Origin: Pseudomonadota bacterium | Lineage (GTDB): Bacteria > Pseudomonadota > Gammaproteobacteria > Xanthomonadales > Rhodanobacteraceae | Reading direction: 5' to 3' | Length of the DNA: 49,392 bases | NCBI GenBank assembly: GCA_028873095.1 | Contig: JAGWMU010000002.1 | Coordinates: 1-49,392, forward strand | In this document: one piece after another, positions 28,107 through 36,788 of the stretch | Layout of the letters: each line of letters begins with the position of its first letter | How positions within the stretch are numbered: position 1 is the first letter of the stretch | Program-made: the position numbers and the translations under genes | Notes under the pieces: model-generated | Told to the model about the DNA's origin: nothing | What the model saw: the letters and a program-made list of their open reading frames with translations, nothing else | Databases searched by the model: none

Positions 28107-29633
28107 ATGATACGGAATTTGTTTGCCACCCACACCATCGAGGCCATGCCTCATGTGGACGCCGGCGAGCCGGCCGAGGGCAGCCTGCAAGGCGAGGCCA
28201 CGCTGAAGCGGGTGCTGACCGCGCGACACCTGGTGATGCTCGGGATCGGCGCCGTGATCGGCGCCGGCATTTTCGTGCTCACCGGCACGGCTGCCGCGCA
28301 ATTCGCGGGTCCGGCGCTGGTCCTCAGCTTCGTGATGGCGGGCCTGGCATGCGGCCTCGCCGGATTGTGCTACGCCGAGTTTGCGGCGATGTTGCCGGTG
28401 TCGGGCAGTGCGTATTCGTATTCGTACGCGACGTTGGGCGAAGTGGTCGCATGGTTCGTCGGCTGGAACCTGGTGCTGGAATACCTGTTCGCGGCATCGA
28501 CGGTGGCGGTCGGCTGGTCGGGCTATTTCAACGAGCTGCTGAGCATGCTCGGTTCGTTGACCGGCTGGCACTTCGCATTGCCGCCCGAGCTGGCCTCGGC
28601 CCCCTTCACGTTCAACGATGCCGGCCATCTGGTCGCCACCGGCACAATGATCAACCTGCCGGCGATCCTGATCGTCGGTGCGATCAGCTGGCTCGTCTAC
28701 CGTGGCATCAGCCAGTCGGCAACGGTCAACGCGATCATCGTCGGCATCAAGGTGATCGTGATCCTGCTGTTTCTGGCGGTGACGTTCCAGTACATCCACC
28801 CGTCGTTCTGGCATCCGTTCGTGCCAGCCAATGAAGGCGGCTCCCGGTTCGGCTGGAGCGGCGTGGTCCGCGGGGCAACCCTGGTGTTCTTCGCCTATAT
28901 CGGTTTCGATGCCGTTTCCACCGCCGCCGGCGAAGCGAAGAACCCGCAGCGCGACATGCCTATCGGCATCCTCGGTTCGCTGTTCGTCTGCACGCTGCTG
29001 TATATCGCGATGGCGGCGACGATGACCGGCATCGCACCGTTCCGCATGCTCAACACGCCGGAGCCGGTGGCCACCGCGCTCAATTACGTGCTGGGCACGG
29101 TCGCCGCGGGCAGCACGGCAAGCCATGTGCTGGGTACGCTGAAGGTATTCGTGGTGTTTGCCGCCCTGGCGGGCCTGAGTTCGGTGGTGCTGGTGATGCT
29201 GATGGGGCAGCCGCGCATCTTCTACGCGATGTCGCGCGACGGGCTGCTGCCGAAGGCGCTGGGCCGCGTGCATCCGAAACACCGCACGCCCTATGTCGGC
29301 ACCATCATCGTCGGCCTGGTCGCGGCGACGCTGGCGGGCCTGTTCCCGGTCGACGTGCTCGGGGATCTGGTTTCGATGGGCACGCTGCTGGCGTTCGCGA
29401 CCGTGTGCATCGGGGTGCTGGTGCTGCGTCGCACGCGGCCGGAACTGCCGCGCGCATTCCGCGTACCCGTGCCGTGGCTGATCTGCCCGCTGGGTGCGGC
29501 CGCCTGCCTGTTCCTGTTCTGGCAGGCCTTCGAGACCCGCTGGTGGCTGATCCTCGGCTGGACCGCGATCGGCTTCCTGATCTACGGGTTCTACGGTTAC
29601 CGCAACAGCAAGCTGCGTCCGAACGCGCATTGA
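28107..29633 (+). CDS. APC-family amino-acid permease (cationic-type), copy 1
   Basis: 508 codons; the ATG at 28107 has GGGGA seven bases upstream. About twelve membrane helices are visible. The first helix motif GIGAVIGAGIFVLTG is the unwound substrate site of the APC fold. FFAYIGFDAVSTAAGEAKNP (helix 6) and GQPRIFYAMSRDGLLP, followed by HPKHRTPY, are marks of the cationic amino-acid transporter/YfnA group. It imports amino acids by proton symport or exchange; the substrate is not determinable. The second copy follows 91 bases downstream and is similar along its length. Confidence 0.9.
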   Translation: MIRNLFATHTIEAMPHVDAGEPAEGSLQGEATLKRVLTARHLVMLGIGAVIGAGIFVLTGTAAAQFAGPALVLSFVMAGLACGLAGLCYAEFAAMLPVSGSAYSYSYATLGEVVAWFVGWNLVLEYLFAASTVAVGWSGYFNELLSMLGSLTGWHFALPPELASAPFTFNDAGHLVATGTMINLPAILIVGAISWLVYRGISQSATVNAIIVGIKVIVILLFLAVTFQYIHPSFWHPFVPANEGGSRFGWSGVVRGATLVFFAYIGFDAVSTAAGEAKNPQRDMPIGILGSLFVCTLLYIAMAATMTGIAPFRMLNTPEPVATALNYVLGTVAAGSTASHVLGTLKVFVVFAALAGLSSVVLVMLMGQPRIFYAMSRDGLLPKALGRVHPKHRTPYVGTIIVGLVAATLAGLFPVDVLGDLVSMGTLLAFATVCIGVLVLRRTRPELPRAFRVPVPWLICPLGAAACLFLFWQAFETRWWLILGWTAIGFLIYGFYGYRNSKLRPNAH

Positions 29634-29724
29634 AAATGCGGGGGCCGGCATCCGCACCGCCGGCCGCTGTTCCACTGCGTCACTGCCCGAATCCGGCCAC
29701 ACCGCTTCCCTGCGACGAGATCCC

Positions 29725-31179
29725 ATGCTCAAGCAATTACTTGCCCGCAAGACCGATTTCACCGATGCCGACGACGCGCACGGCCCCACCTTGCGCCGCA
29801 CCCTGGGTCCGTGGGGACTGACCGCGCTCGGGATCGGCGCGGTGATCGGCGGCGGCATCTTCGTGATCACCGGCCAGGCGGCCGCCGACCACGCCGGCCC
29901 GGCCGTGATCCTGTCGTTCATATTGGCCGCGATCACCAGCACTTTCACCGCGCTGTGCTACGCCGAATTCGCCACCATGATCCCGGTCGCGGGCAGCGCC
30001 TACTCGTATGCCTATGCCACGCTCGGCGAACTGATGGCATGGTTCATCGGCTGGAACCTGGTCCTGGAATACGGCGTCTCCGCCTCGGCGGTGGCGGTGA
30101 GCTGGACCGGCTATTTCCAGAGCCTGCTCAGCCACGTCGGACAAACCTTCCACATGGATCTGAGCCTGCCCGCGTCGCTGACCAATGCGCCGCTGGCCTT
30201 CACCGCGGACCATCATCTGATTGTCACCGGCGCACTGTTCAACCTGCCGGCGGTCGTGCTGATCACCCTGCTGACGTGGATCTGCTATGTCGGCATCCGC
30301 GAATCGAGCCTGACCAATGCCGTGATGGTGGCGCTCAAGGTCAGCCTGATCGCGCTGGTCATCGTGGTCGGCTGGCGCTACGTCGACCCGTCCAACTGGC
30401 ATCCGTTCGTGCCCGCCCCGCAGGGCGACAAGTACGGCTGGGGCGGCGTGCTGCGCGGGGCGGCGATGGTGTTCTTCGCCTATATCGGTTTCGAAGCGAC
30501 CTCGACGGCGGCGCAGGAATCGCGCAACCCGCAACGGGATCTGCCCATCGCCATCCTGGCCTCGCTGGCCATCTGCACGGTGCTCTACATCGCGATGGCC
30601 GCGGTGATGACCGGCCTGACCTCGTACACCTTGCTGGGCACCGACGAACCGGTGGTGACCGCCCTGCAGGGGCACCCGACCCTGGGATGGCTGCGCTGGC
30701 TGGTGGAGATCGGCGCGATGCTCGGACTGGCGTCGGTCGTGCTGGTGATGATCATCGCCCAACCGCGCATCTTCATGATCATGGGACGCGACGGCATGCT
30801 GCCCAGGGTGTTCACGCGGATTCACCCGAAGCATCGCACGCCGTATCTGAACACGCTGATCACCGGCGCCGGCATCGGCCTGCTCGCCGCGATCTTCCCG
30901 CTGGACATCCTGGCCGATCTGGTTTCGATGGGCACGCTGATCGCGTTCATCGCCGTCTGCGGCGGCGTGTGGATATTGCGGCACACCCAGCCGGAGTTGC
31001 CACGCACGTTCCGCGTGCCGTGGGCGCCGGTGATCTGCACGCTGGGCATCCTCAGCTGCCTGGCCCTGTTGAGCACCATGGCCTGGTACAACTGGACCCT
31101 GATGGTGGTCTGGACCCTGATCGGGCTGGTGATCTATTTCGCCTACAGCTACCGGCACAGCCATCTGCGTTGCCCGTAG
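29725..31179 (+). CDS. APC-family amino-acid permease (cationic-type), copy 2
   Basis: 484 codons, with the same twelve-helix plan as the gene before it. Matching motifs are GIGAVIGGGIFVITG, FFAYIGFEATSTAAQESRNP, AQPRIFMIMGRDGMLPRVF and HPKHRTPYLNT. The two copies differ most at the N-terminus and in the loop after helix 4, as expected of an old tandem duplication with separated substrates rather than a recent one. It is probably transcribed with copy 1; the stop is followed by a spacer of more than 400 bases. Confidence 0.9.
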   Translation: MLKQLLARKTDFTDADDAHGPTLRRTLGPWGLTALGIGAVIGGGIFVITGQAAADHAGPAVILSFILAAITSTFTALCYAEFATMIPVAGSAYSYAYATLGELMAWFIGWNLVLEYGVSASAVAVSWTGYFQSLLSHVGQTFHMDLSLPASLTNAPLAFTADHHLIVTGALFNLPAVVLITLLTWICYVGIRESSLTNAVMVALKVSLIALVIVVGWRYVDPSNWHPFVPAPQGDKYGWGGVLRGAAMVFFAYIGFEATSTAAQESRNPQRDLPIAILASLAICTVLYIAMAAVMTGLTSYTLLGTDEPVVTALQGHPTLGWLRWLVEIGAMLGLASVVLVMIIAQPRIFMIMGRDGMLPRVFTRIHPKHRTPYLNTLITGAGIGLLAAIFPLDILADLVSMGTLIAFIAVCGGVWILRHTQPELPRTFRVPWAPVICTLGILSCLALLSTMAWYNWTLMVVWTLIGLVIYFAYSYRHSHLRCP

Positions 31180-31602
31180 CGTCTCAGCGGCATCTTCTTC
31201 GAACGCCGCCTAAAAGTCGTTATTCACACCAAAATCCGTGCAACGAGTTTTTCTTTGCGCCTGACAGATCGGGCAGAAAATACCACGCAATTGCTATGCA
31301 AGACATTGATTTCAATTGACTTAACGAGATTTTCTCAAGAGAAATCATGCGGCCGATCGCCCATTCGGCCAAGGCGGGAGTATCATCCTCAGTCCGCGGG
31401 TTGATCACTTGGCAGTGGGCCCCGGATCGCCGCCCGGCGCGTCAGGTGGGTAAGCTCCTCAGCCTGACGCGTCGGGCAGCACTTTCAGGGCGACCCACTC
31501 GAGGCGCCCCACGCCGCTGGCGCAACCACCCCGCCGCCGCACCCGCAAACCTGCCGCACCCGGCATCCGGCACGCAGAAGCCGTCGTCGGGCTGCACATG
31601 CG
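31180..31602. other. 423-base intergenic region between permease and HiPIP genes
   Basis: Convergent ends of the permease and HiPIP transcripts. The left part (31200-31340) is AT-richer than its surroundings, with runs such as TTTTTCTTTG; the right part is GC-rich. No gene, repeat or RNA is recognised. Confidence 0.45.
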
Positions 31603-31627
31603 AAAAGGCCGGCAGATGCCGGCCTTT
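31603..31627 (-). terminator. Intrinsic terminator of the HiPIP gene
   Basis: On the minus strand, AAAGGCCGGCA pairs with TGCCGGCCTTT around a two-base centre and is followed by further T and CG. It lies 22 bases past the HiPIP stop codon. The A-rich opposite side would let it work in both directions. Confidence 0.8.
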
Positions 31628-31648
31628 GGCTTCTCCGCACGAAGAAAA

Positions 31649-31981
31649 TCAAGCCTGCTTCGGGGTGTGCGAGATGCACCAGCCCTTCGCGTTCACCGAC
31701 TTGCCCGGGAACAGCCGGCATGGACCGCGACCCGTGCTGGCGCCAGTGTAGAACTGGCAATTGGCGCAGTCGGCGCCGGCGGTGTGCTTGGGATTGGTTG
31801 TTTTGCTGGCGTCCTCCACGTAGCCCAGCGCCTTGGCGGTCGGGTCGCTCTCGGACAACGGCGGCAAGTCGGCCGCTTCAGCAAAACGCGGCACACCGCC
31901 CATGACCGCGACAGCCACGGTGGTACCTGCCGCCACCTTGAGGAATCGGCGGCGTGATTCGATATCTTTCTGGTTCGACAT
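31649..31981 (-). CDS. High-potential iron-sulfur protein (HiPIP), Tat-exported
   Basis: 110 codons from the ATG at 31981. A twin-arginine signal (SRRRFLKVAAG) with a hydrophobic stretch ends near AEAA. The mature domain has the four cluster cysteines in HiPIP spacing: DCANC (72, 75), PCRLF (88) and GWC (102), with a Tyr in GYVEDA. The protein carries one [4Fe-4S] cluster in the periplasm and hands electrons to cytochrome oxidases or reaction centres. It stands alone with its own terminator. Confidence 0.95.
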   Translation of the reverse strand: MSNQKDIESRRRFLKVAAGTTVAVAVMGGVPRFAEAADLPPLSESDPTAKALGYVEDASKTTNPKHTAGADCANCQFYTGASTGRGPCRLFPGKSVNAKGWCISHTPKQA

Positions 31982-32131
31982 GATGGATGACTCTCCGGCG
32001 CTCAACTGTCCGGCGCACGCTGCGCGGGACAAAGCCGGATATTACGATAATCGGCAAAATCCCTGCTGACTTTCGAGAATGGCTCGCATTTGATCGGGAT
32101 GCCGTGCCGCCCCATACTATACCGCCGCTCA

Positions 32132-32145
32132 TTTGGACGTCCAAA
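32132..32145 (+). promoter_or_regulatory. Perfect palindrome TTTGGACGTCCAAA before mtnB
   Basis: A 14-base perfect palindrome ends four bases before the mtnB start and replaces any recognisable Shine-Dalgarno. Its core GGACGTCC is close to, but not the same as, the MetJ box AGACGTCT. A weak promoter (TTGATC at 32090, TACTAT at 32115) would put the start of transcription just upstream of it. A role as operator for a methionine or S-adenosyl-compound regulator is inferred. Confidence 0.5.
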
Positions 32146-32149
32146 CACC

Positions 32150-32797
32150 ATGGTACAAAGCCTGCCCGCCACCCTTCCCGCCGGCCTGTTCGAGTCGCGC
32201 GCGGACGCCATCGCAGACACGGCGCGCGAGCTGGCGATGCTCGGCTGGACACCGGCAACCAGCAGCAATTTCTCGATGCGGGTCGGTGCGGACCATGCCG
32301 CGATCACCGTTTCCGGGCGCCACAAGGGGTTGCTCGGACGCGACGACATCATGTTGATCGACCTGTACGGCAACGCCGTGGGCACGGATGCCCGGCCCAG
32401 CGCCGAAACCGCGTTGCACACCCAGATCTACCGGCGCTGGCCGGAGATGCAGGCGGTGTTGCACACCCACTCGCGCACGCAGAGCGTTGCCTCGCGACTG
32501 TACGCCAGGGACGGCGTGGTCCGGCTGCAGGGCTGGGAGCTGCAGAAGGCCATTACCGGCTACAGTACGCACGACAGCGAGCTGCAAATCCCGGTATTCC
32601 CGAACACCCAGCAGATGCCCGAGCTCGTCGCCCGGGTCGAGGCATGGCTGGATGCGGGCCGACCGTTGCATGCATACCTGATCGAAGGTCACGGCATCTA
32701 CACCTGGGGGCACGACATGGCCGAAACCGTTCGCCACCTGGAAGCACTGGAATTCCTGCTCGGCTGCGAACTGGACTTGAGGAAGCTGTCAACATGA
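32150..32797 (+). CDS. mtnB: Methylthioribulose-1-phosphate dehydratase
   Basis: 215 codons from the ATG at 32150. It belongs to the class II aldolase/adducin fold: [13 protein letters not shown] (phosphate loop), [28 protein letters not shown] and the zinc-binding [10 protein letters not shown], with a further ligand in [12 protein letters not shown]. It dehydrates methylthioribulose-1-phosphate in the methionine salvage pathway. Its stop overlaps the mtnD start (ATGA). mtnA and the nucleosidase are not in the window. No clear ribosome-binding site precedes the ATG; a palindrome occupies that position. Confidence 0.94.
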   Translation: MVQSLPATLPAGLFESRADAIADTARELAMLGWTPATSSNFSMRVGADHAAITVSGRHKGLLGRDDIMLIDLYGNAVGTDARPSAETALHTQIYRRWPEMQAVLHTHSRTQSVASRLYARDGVVRLQGWELQKAITGYSTHDSELQIPVFPNTQQMPELVARVEAWLDAGRPLHAYLIEGHGIYTWGHDMAETVRHLEALEFLLGCELDLRKLST

Positions 32798-33348
32798 GTC
32801 GTCTGCGCATTTTCGAGGAAGACCAACCGCAATGGCCGCTGGCCGTGCATCACGAATACGCCGCCATTTCCTTCGAACTGGGCAAGGTTGGCGTCCGTTT
32901 CGAGCAGTGGCAGGCCAAGCAGCCGATCGCGCCAGGCGCCAGCCAGGAGGAAGTGATCGCAGCCTACCGCGACGATATCGATCGGCTGATGCTGTGCGAG
33001 GGCTACCGGTCGGTCGACGTGATCAGCCTGCAGCCCGACCACCCCGATCGCGCCGCGCTCCGGCAGAAATTTCTCAGTGAACACTCCCACAGCGAGGACG
33101 AGGTGCGCTTCTTCGTCGCCGGATCCGGCCAGTTCACCCTGCACCTTGACGGCAAGGTCTACGACATATTGTGCGAACAGGGCGACCTGATCGGCGTGCC
33201 CGACGGCACCCGCCACTGGTTCGACATGAGCGAGTCGCCGTACTTCGTGGCGATCCGCCTGTTCACCAACAAGGACGGCTGGGTGGCGCAATACACCGGC
33301 GACGACATCGCCCAGCGTTTCCCGCGGATGCAACCGCCCGCGCGCTGA
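32794..33348 (+). CDS. mtnD: Acireductone dioxygenase
   Basis: 184 codons. The cupin metal site is [11 protein letters not shown] (two His and a Glu) with the fourth ligand in DGTRHWFDM. The N-terminal half ([22 protein letters not shown]) matches the bacterial ARD family. With iron it yields the keto-acid precursor of methionine; with nickel it gives an off-pathway product. It is the second gene of mtnB-mtnD-mtnC and is coupled to mtnB by a four-base overlap. Confidence 0.95.
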   Translation: MSRLRIFEEDQPQWPLAVHHEYAAISFELGKVGVRFEQWQAKQPIAPGASQEEVIAAYRDDIDRLMLCEGYRSVDVISLQPDHPDRAALRQKFLSEHSHSEDEVRFFVAGSGQFTLHLDGKVYDILCEQGDLIGVPDGTRHWFDMSESPYFVAIRLFTNKDGWVAQYTGDDIAQRFPRMQPPAR

Positions 33349-33427
33349 CATCCCGGCCGCAGTGCGTTCCGCTGCGGACGGCCCTCCGGCTATGCTCGGG
33401 TTTCCCCATCGCCAGCGCACCATCGCC

Positions 33428-34114
33428 ATGATCGAAATCCGCGCCATCGTCACCGACATCGAAGGCACCACCAGCTCGATCAGCTTCGTCCGCGACGTGC
33501 TGTTTCCCTATGCGCGCAAGCGGTTGCCGGCATTCGTCGAGACCCATGGCGACAAGCCCGACGTGCAGCATTGGCTGCATGAAGCCGCCAGGGAAGCCGG
33601 CCTGATCGAGGCCAGCCGCCAGGAGGTCATCGATCTGCTGCTGGGCTGGATCGACGCGGATCGCAAATCCACCGCATTGAAAGCGCTGCAGGGCATGATC
33701 TGGAAGGACGGCTATGCGGCTGGCGATTACCGTGCGCATGTCTACCCTGAAGTCGCCGCGCGGCTGCGCGGCTGGCGCGCCGACGGACTGCGCCTGTTCG
33801 TGTACTCCTCCGGTTCGGTGCCCGCGCAGCAGCTGTTTTTCCGCTACAGCGTTGCGGGCGACCTGACCCCGCTGTTCGCCGGGTACTTCGATACCGAAAC
33901 CGGGCCGAAACGCGTGGCCGCATCCTACCGGCGCATCGCCGAAGCCATCGACGAGCAGCCCCGGCACATCCTGTTCCTGTCCGATATCGAGGAGGAGCTC
34001 GATGCCGCTCGAGCCGCCGGCCTGCATACCGGCTGGCTGCTGCGCCCGCCGCTGGAATCGCCGGCAGCGCCGCGCCACCGCGCGTACGCCGATTTCGACG
34101 CCATCGAACTCTGA
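33428..34114 (+). CDS. mtnC: Enolase-phosphatase E1
   Basis: 228 codons from the ATG at 33428. It is a HAD-family enzyme: motif I DIEGTTSSISFV, motif II in LFVYSSGSVPAQQL, the conserved Lys in TETGPKRVAASY and motif III LFLSDIEEELDAA. It carries out both enolisation and dephosphorylation of diketomethylthiopentyl phosphate to give the substrate of MtnD. It lies 79 bases after mtnD and 18 bases before the C13 peptidase gene. Confidence 0.95.
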   Translation: MIEIRAIVTDIEGTTSSISFVRDVLFPYARKRLPAFVETHGDKPDVQHWLHEAAREAGLIEASRQEVIDLLLGWIDADRKSTALKALQGMIWKDGYAAGDYRAHVYPEVAARLRGWRADGLRLFVYSSGSVPAQQLFFRYSVAGDLTPLFAGYFDTETGPKRVAASYRRIAEAIDEQPRHILFLSDIEEELDAARAAGLHTGWLLRPPLESPAAPRHRAYADFDAIEL

Positions 34115-34132
34115 ACCGCCGCGAATCACACC

Positions 34133-35155
34133 ATGCGCAGCATCCTGACCTCCCTTCTCGTCTTCGCCGCCGGCGCGCTGCTGGCGTTGGTGCTGTCCCG
34201 GCACGTTTTCCCGACATCGCCCGCCACCGCCACGACCGCGCCGACGACGCCGGCCAGCGTGCGGACGGCCCCTTCGCCGGCGGAAGGCCCCGCCCCCTTG
34301 AACGATGACTGGCCCGAGAACGCCCCGTCGCCGGAGCAGGTGCTCTACCTTCAACGGAACCTGGTCCGCGCCGCGCTGGGACAGCTGACTGCGCGCGTAG
34401 CCGGCAAGCCCAACCTCTATCTGGTGACGTTCGCCGGCGATGGCGGCGAGGATGTTTTCCGCAACGAAGCCGAATATGCGGCGCGACTGTTCGCCGAACG
34501 CTTCGGAGCCACCAGCCACAGCGTGGTGCTGGAAAACAATCCGGCGACACTGGGCACTCGCCCGCTGGCCAGCTGGAGCAATCTGGAAGAGGTACTCCAG
34601 GGCCTGCAAAAAATCATGAAGCCGGACCGGGACATCCTGATGCTCTATGTCACCAGTCACGGCGACGAGGATCACGACCTGCTGGTCGACATGGACCCGC
34701 TGCCGCTGGACCAGATCGGCGCCAGCGACCTGGCCGGCATCCTGGACCGGCAGCCGTTCAAATGGAAAGTGCTGGTGGTCAACGCCTGCTACTCCGGCGG
34801 GTTCATCCCGCCGCTGCACGGCCCCGGCACGCTGGTGTTGACCGCCGCCCGCACCGACCGCAGCTCGTTCGGCTGCGGCAGCGATTCGGACATCACCTAT
34901 TTCGGCAAGGCCTGGCTGGTCGATGCGCTGAACCGGACGCCGGATTTCATCCGGGCATTCAAGCTCGCCAGCATCGAGATCAGCCGGTGGGAAAAGCAGG
35001 ACAAGGTCACGCCGTCGGAACCGCAGATCGATGTCGGCGCCGGCATCGCCGGGCAGCTGGCGTTGTGGCGCAAGGGTTTCGTCCCAGGGCCGAAAGTGCC
35101 CTTCGTGCCGTCGGCCAAGCCGGCGCCGGCCGGCAGCACCGGCCTGCGGCAATGA
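34133..35155 (+). CDS. Peptidase C13 (legumain/caspase-like) family protein, membrane-anchored
   Basis: 340 codons. An N-terminal signal anchor (ILTSLLVFAAGALLALVLS) and a Pro/Thr/Ala-rich linker put the catalytic domain in the periplasm. The clan CD dyad is visible: His176 in YVTSHGDEDH and Cys219 in VVNACYSGGF, each at the end of a hydrophobic strand as in caspases and legumain. A Pro/Ala tail closes the protein. It starts only 18 bases after mtnC, so it is probably on the methionine-salvage transcript. The target is unknown. Its TGA stop abuts the stop of the convergent hisIE. Confidence 0.85.
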   Translation: MRSILTSLLVFAAGALLALVLSRHVFPTSPATATTAPTTPASVRTAPSPAEGPAPLNDDWPENAPSPEQVLYLQRNLVRAALGQLTARVAGKPNLYLVTFAGDGGEDVFRNEAEYAARLFAERFGATSHSVVLENNPATLGTRPLASWSNLEEVLQGLQKIMKPDRDILMLYVTSHGDEDHDLLVDMDPLPLDQIGASDLAGILDRQPFKWKVLVVNACYSGGFIPPLHGPGTLVLTAARTDRSSFGCGSDSDITYFGKAWLVDALNRTPDFIRAFKLASIEISRWEKQDKVTPSEPQIDVGAGIAGQLALWRKGFVPGPKVPFVPSAKPAPAGSTGLRQ

Positions 35156-35797
35156 TCAATGCGCGCTGCGCACCGCGTGCCGGGCGGCCAGCAGCACGGC
35201 CACATCCGCCAGCGACAACCCGCGCGCGCGCAGCGCCACGGTGAGGTGAAAGATCAGGTCCGCCGCCTCGCCCAGCAGCTCGGCATCGTCCTGCGCCACC
35301 GCCGCCAGCGCCGTCTCCACGCCTTCTTCGCCCACCTTCTGCGCGATACGGCGGATACCGCCGTCGAAAAGTCGGGTGGTGTAGCTGCCCTCGGGACGTT
35401 CGGCATGGCGCTGCGCGACCAGCGCATCGAGTTCCGCGAGAAATCCCAGCGGAGGACGCACGTCGGCGCTTTCGCCGAAGCAGCTGGAGCTGCCGGTGTG
35501 GCAGGTCGGGCCGTGCGGCGCCGCCTGCACCAGCAGGGTGTCGGCATCGCAGTCGACGCGGATCGATTTCAGCACCAGCACATGGCCCGAACTCTCGCCC
35601 TTGGTCCACAGGCGCCGCTTGCTGCGGCTGTAGAACGTGACACGAGCGCTCGCCTGCGTCTGCGCCAGCGCCTCGGCATTCATGTAGCCGAGCATCAGCA
35701 CCTCGCCGCTTTGCCAGTGCTGCACGATCGCCGGCAGCAGGCCGTCGCCCTTGGCCCAGTCGAGGCGGCCGACATCGGTATTGGAATCAGTGTTCAT
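35156..35797 (-). CDS. hisIE: Bifunctional phosphoribosyl-AMP cyclohydrolase / phosphoribosyl-ATP pyrophosphatase
   Basis: 213 codons. The HisI half (residues 1-115) has LMLGYMNAEAL, LWTKGESSGH and the zinc/magnesium site DCDADTLL with PTCHTGSSSCF. The HisE half has the MazG-like helix KVGEEGVETALAA and EAADLIFHLTVAL. It does steps two and three of histidine synthesis. It is the last gene of the operon, separated from hisF by 220 bases that hold three REP copies, and its stop touches that of the convergent peptidase gene. Confidence 0.95.
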   Translation of the reverse strand: MNTDSNTDVGRLDWAKGDGLLPAIVQHWQSGEVLMLGYMNAEALAQTQASARVTFYSRSKRRLWTKGESSGHVLVLKSIRVDCDADTLLVQAAPHGPTCHTGSSSCFGESADVRPPLGFLAELDALVAQRHAERPEGSYTTRLFDGGIRRIAQKVGEEGVETALAAVAQDDAELLGEAADLIFHLTVALRARGLSLADVAVLLAARHAVRSAH

Positions 35798-35873
35798 CGT
35801 TGCTCCTGATGGGCATCGGGGTCGCGTTGCCCCGGAACGTTCGCCTCGAGCGCACCTCGCATGCCCTTGATCG

Positions 35874-35979
35874 GTAGGAGCGCACCCTGTGCGCGAATGC
35901 TCTTGTCACGTCTGGCAAAAAACTTTCGCGCACAGGGTGCGCTCCTACAAAAGCTTTCGCGCACAGGGTGCGCTCCTAC
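35874..35979. repeat. REP cluster between hisF and hisIE
   Basis: One copy on the plus strand (35874-35896) and two inverted copies (35926-35948 and 35957-35979) of the same 23-base GTAG unit found near 11272 and 25387. Either inverted copy can pair with the first to form a long stem. The location inside the his operon could lower or stabilise expression of the distal hisIE. Confidence 0.85.
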
Positions 35980-36017
35980 GGGTGCCGGGGACCAGGTTAT
36001 TCGGGATTTCCTGCCGT

Positions 36018-36788
36018 TCACAGGCGCACCACCACGCCGTGATCGCGCAGATGGCGCTTCAGGTCGGGTATCGCGATCGAGCCGGAATGAAACACGCTGG
36101 CCGCCAGCGCGCCGTCGACATCGGCCTCGGCGAAGGCATCGCGGAAATGCGCCATCGTACCGGCACCGCCGGATGCGATCAGCGGCACGTCGCAGACTGC
36201 CCGGGCCGCGCGCAACTGCTGCAGATCGTAGCCGGCGCGCACGCCGTCGCTGCCCATGCAGTTGAGCACGATCTCGCCGGCGCCGCGCCGCTGCACCTCG
36301 GCCATCCAGTCCAGCGTCCTGCGTGCCAGCGCCTGCGTCTTGGCGGGATCGCCGGTGTACTGGCGCACATGCCATTCGCCGTCGGCGTCGCGCAGCGAAT
36401 CGATGCCGACCACCACGCACTGCACGCCGAACGCCGCGGCCAGCTCGTCGATCAGCGCGGGCCGTTCCAGCGCCGGCGAATTGACCGAAATCTTGTCCGC
36501 GCCGGCATGCAGCACCGCGCGCGCCTCGTCCACGCCGCGGATGCCGCCGGCCACGCAGAACGGGATGTCGATCACCCGTGCCACCCGTTCGACCCAGCCG
36601 CGGTCCACGCTGCGTCCCTCGGGGCTGGCGGTGATGTCGTAGAACACCAGCTCGTCGGCACCTTCGTCGCGGTAGCGCAGCGCCAGATCCACGATCCCGC
36701 CCATCACCACGTGATCGCGGAAACGCACGCCCTTGACCACCTGCCCGTCGCGCACGTCGAGACAGGGAATGATGCGACGGCTCAGCAT
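36018..36788 (-). CDS. hisF: Imidazole glycerol phosphate synthase cyclase subunit
   Basis: 256 codons. It starts [20 protein letters not shown], with catalytic Asp11, and has the second catalytic Asp in VGIDSLRD. The phosphate loops CVAGGIRG and ASGGAG are intact. With HisH it makes imidazole glycerol phosphate and AICAR. Its start overlaps the hisA stop by seven bases. Confidence 0.96.
   Translation of the reverse strand: MLSRRIIPCLDVRDGQVVKGVRFRDHVVMGGIVDLALRYRDEGADELVFYDITASPEGRSVDRGWVERVARVIDIPFCVAGGIRGVDEARAVLHAGADKISVNSPALERPALIDELAAAFGVQCVVVGIDSLRDADGEWHVRQYTGDPAKTQALARRTLDWMAEVQRRGAGEIVLNCMGSDGVRAGYDLQQLRAARAVCDVPLIASGGAGTMAHFRDAFAEADVDGALAASVFHSGSIAIPDLKRHLRDHGVVVRL

Noticed and set aside
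32041-32149. A SAM or SAH riboswitch upstream of mtnB
   Set aside because: The predicted leader is only about 25 bases and no conserved riboswitch core was seen.
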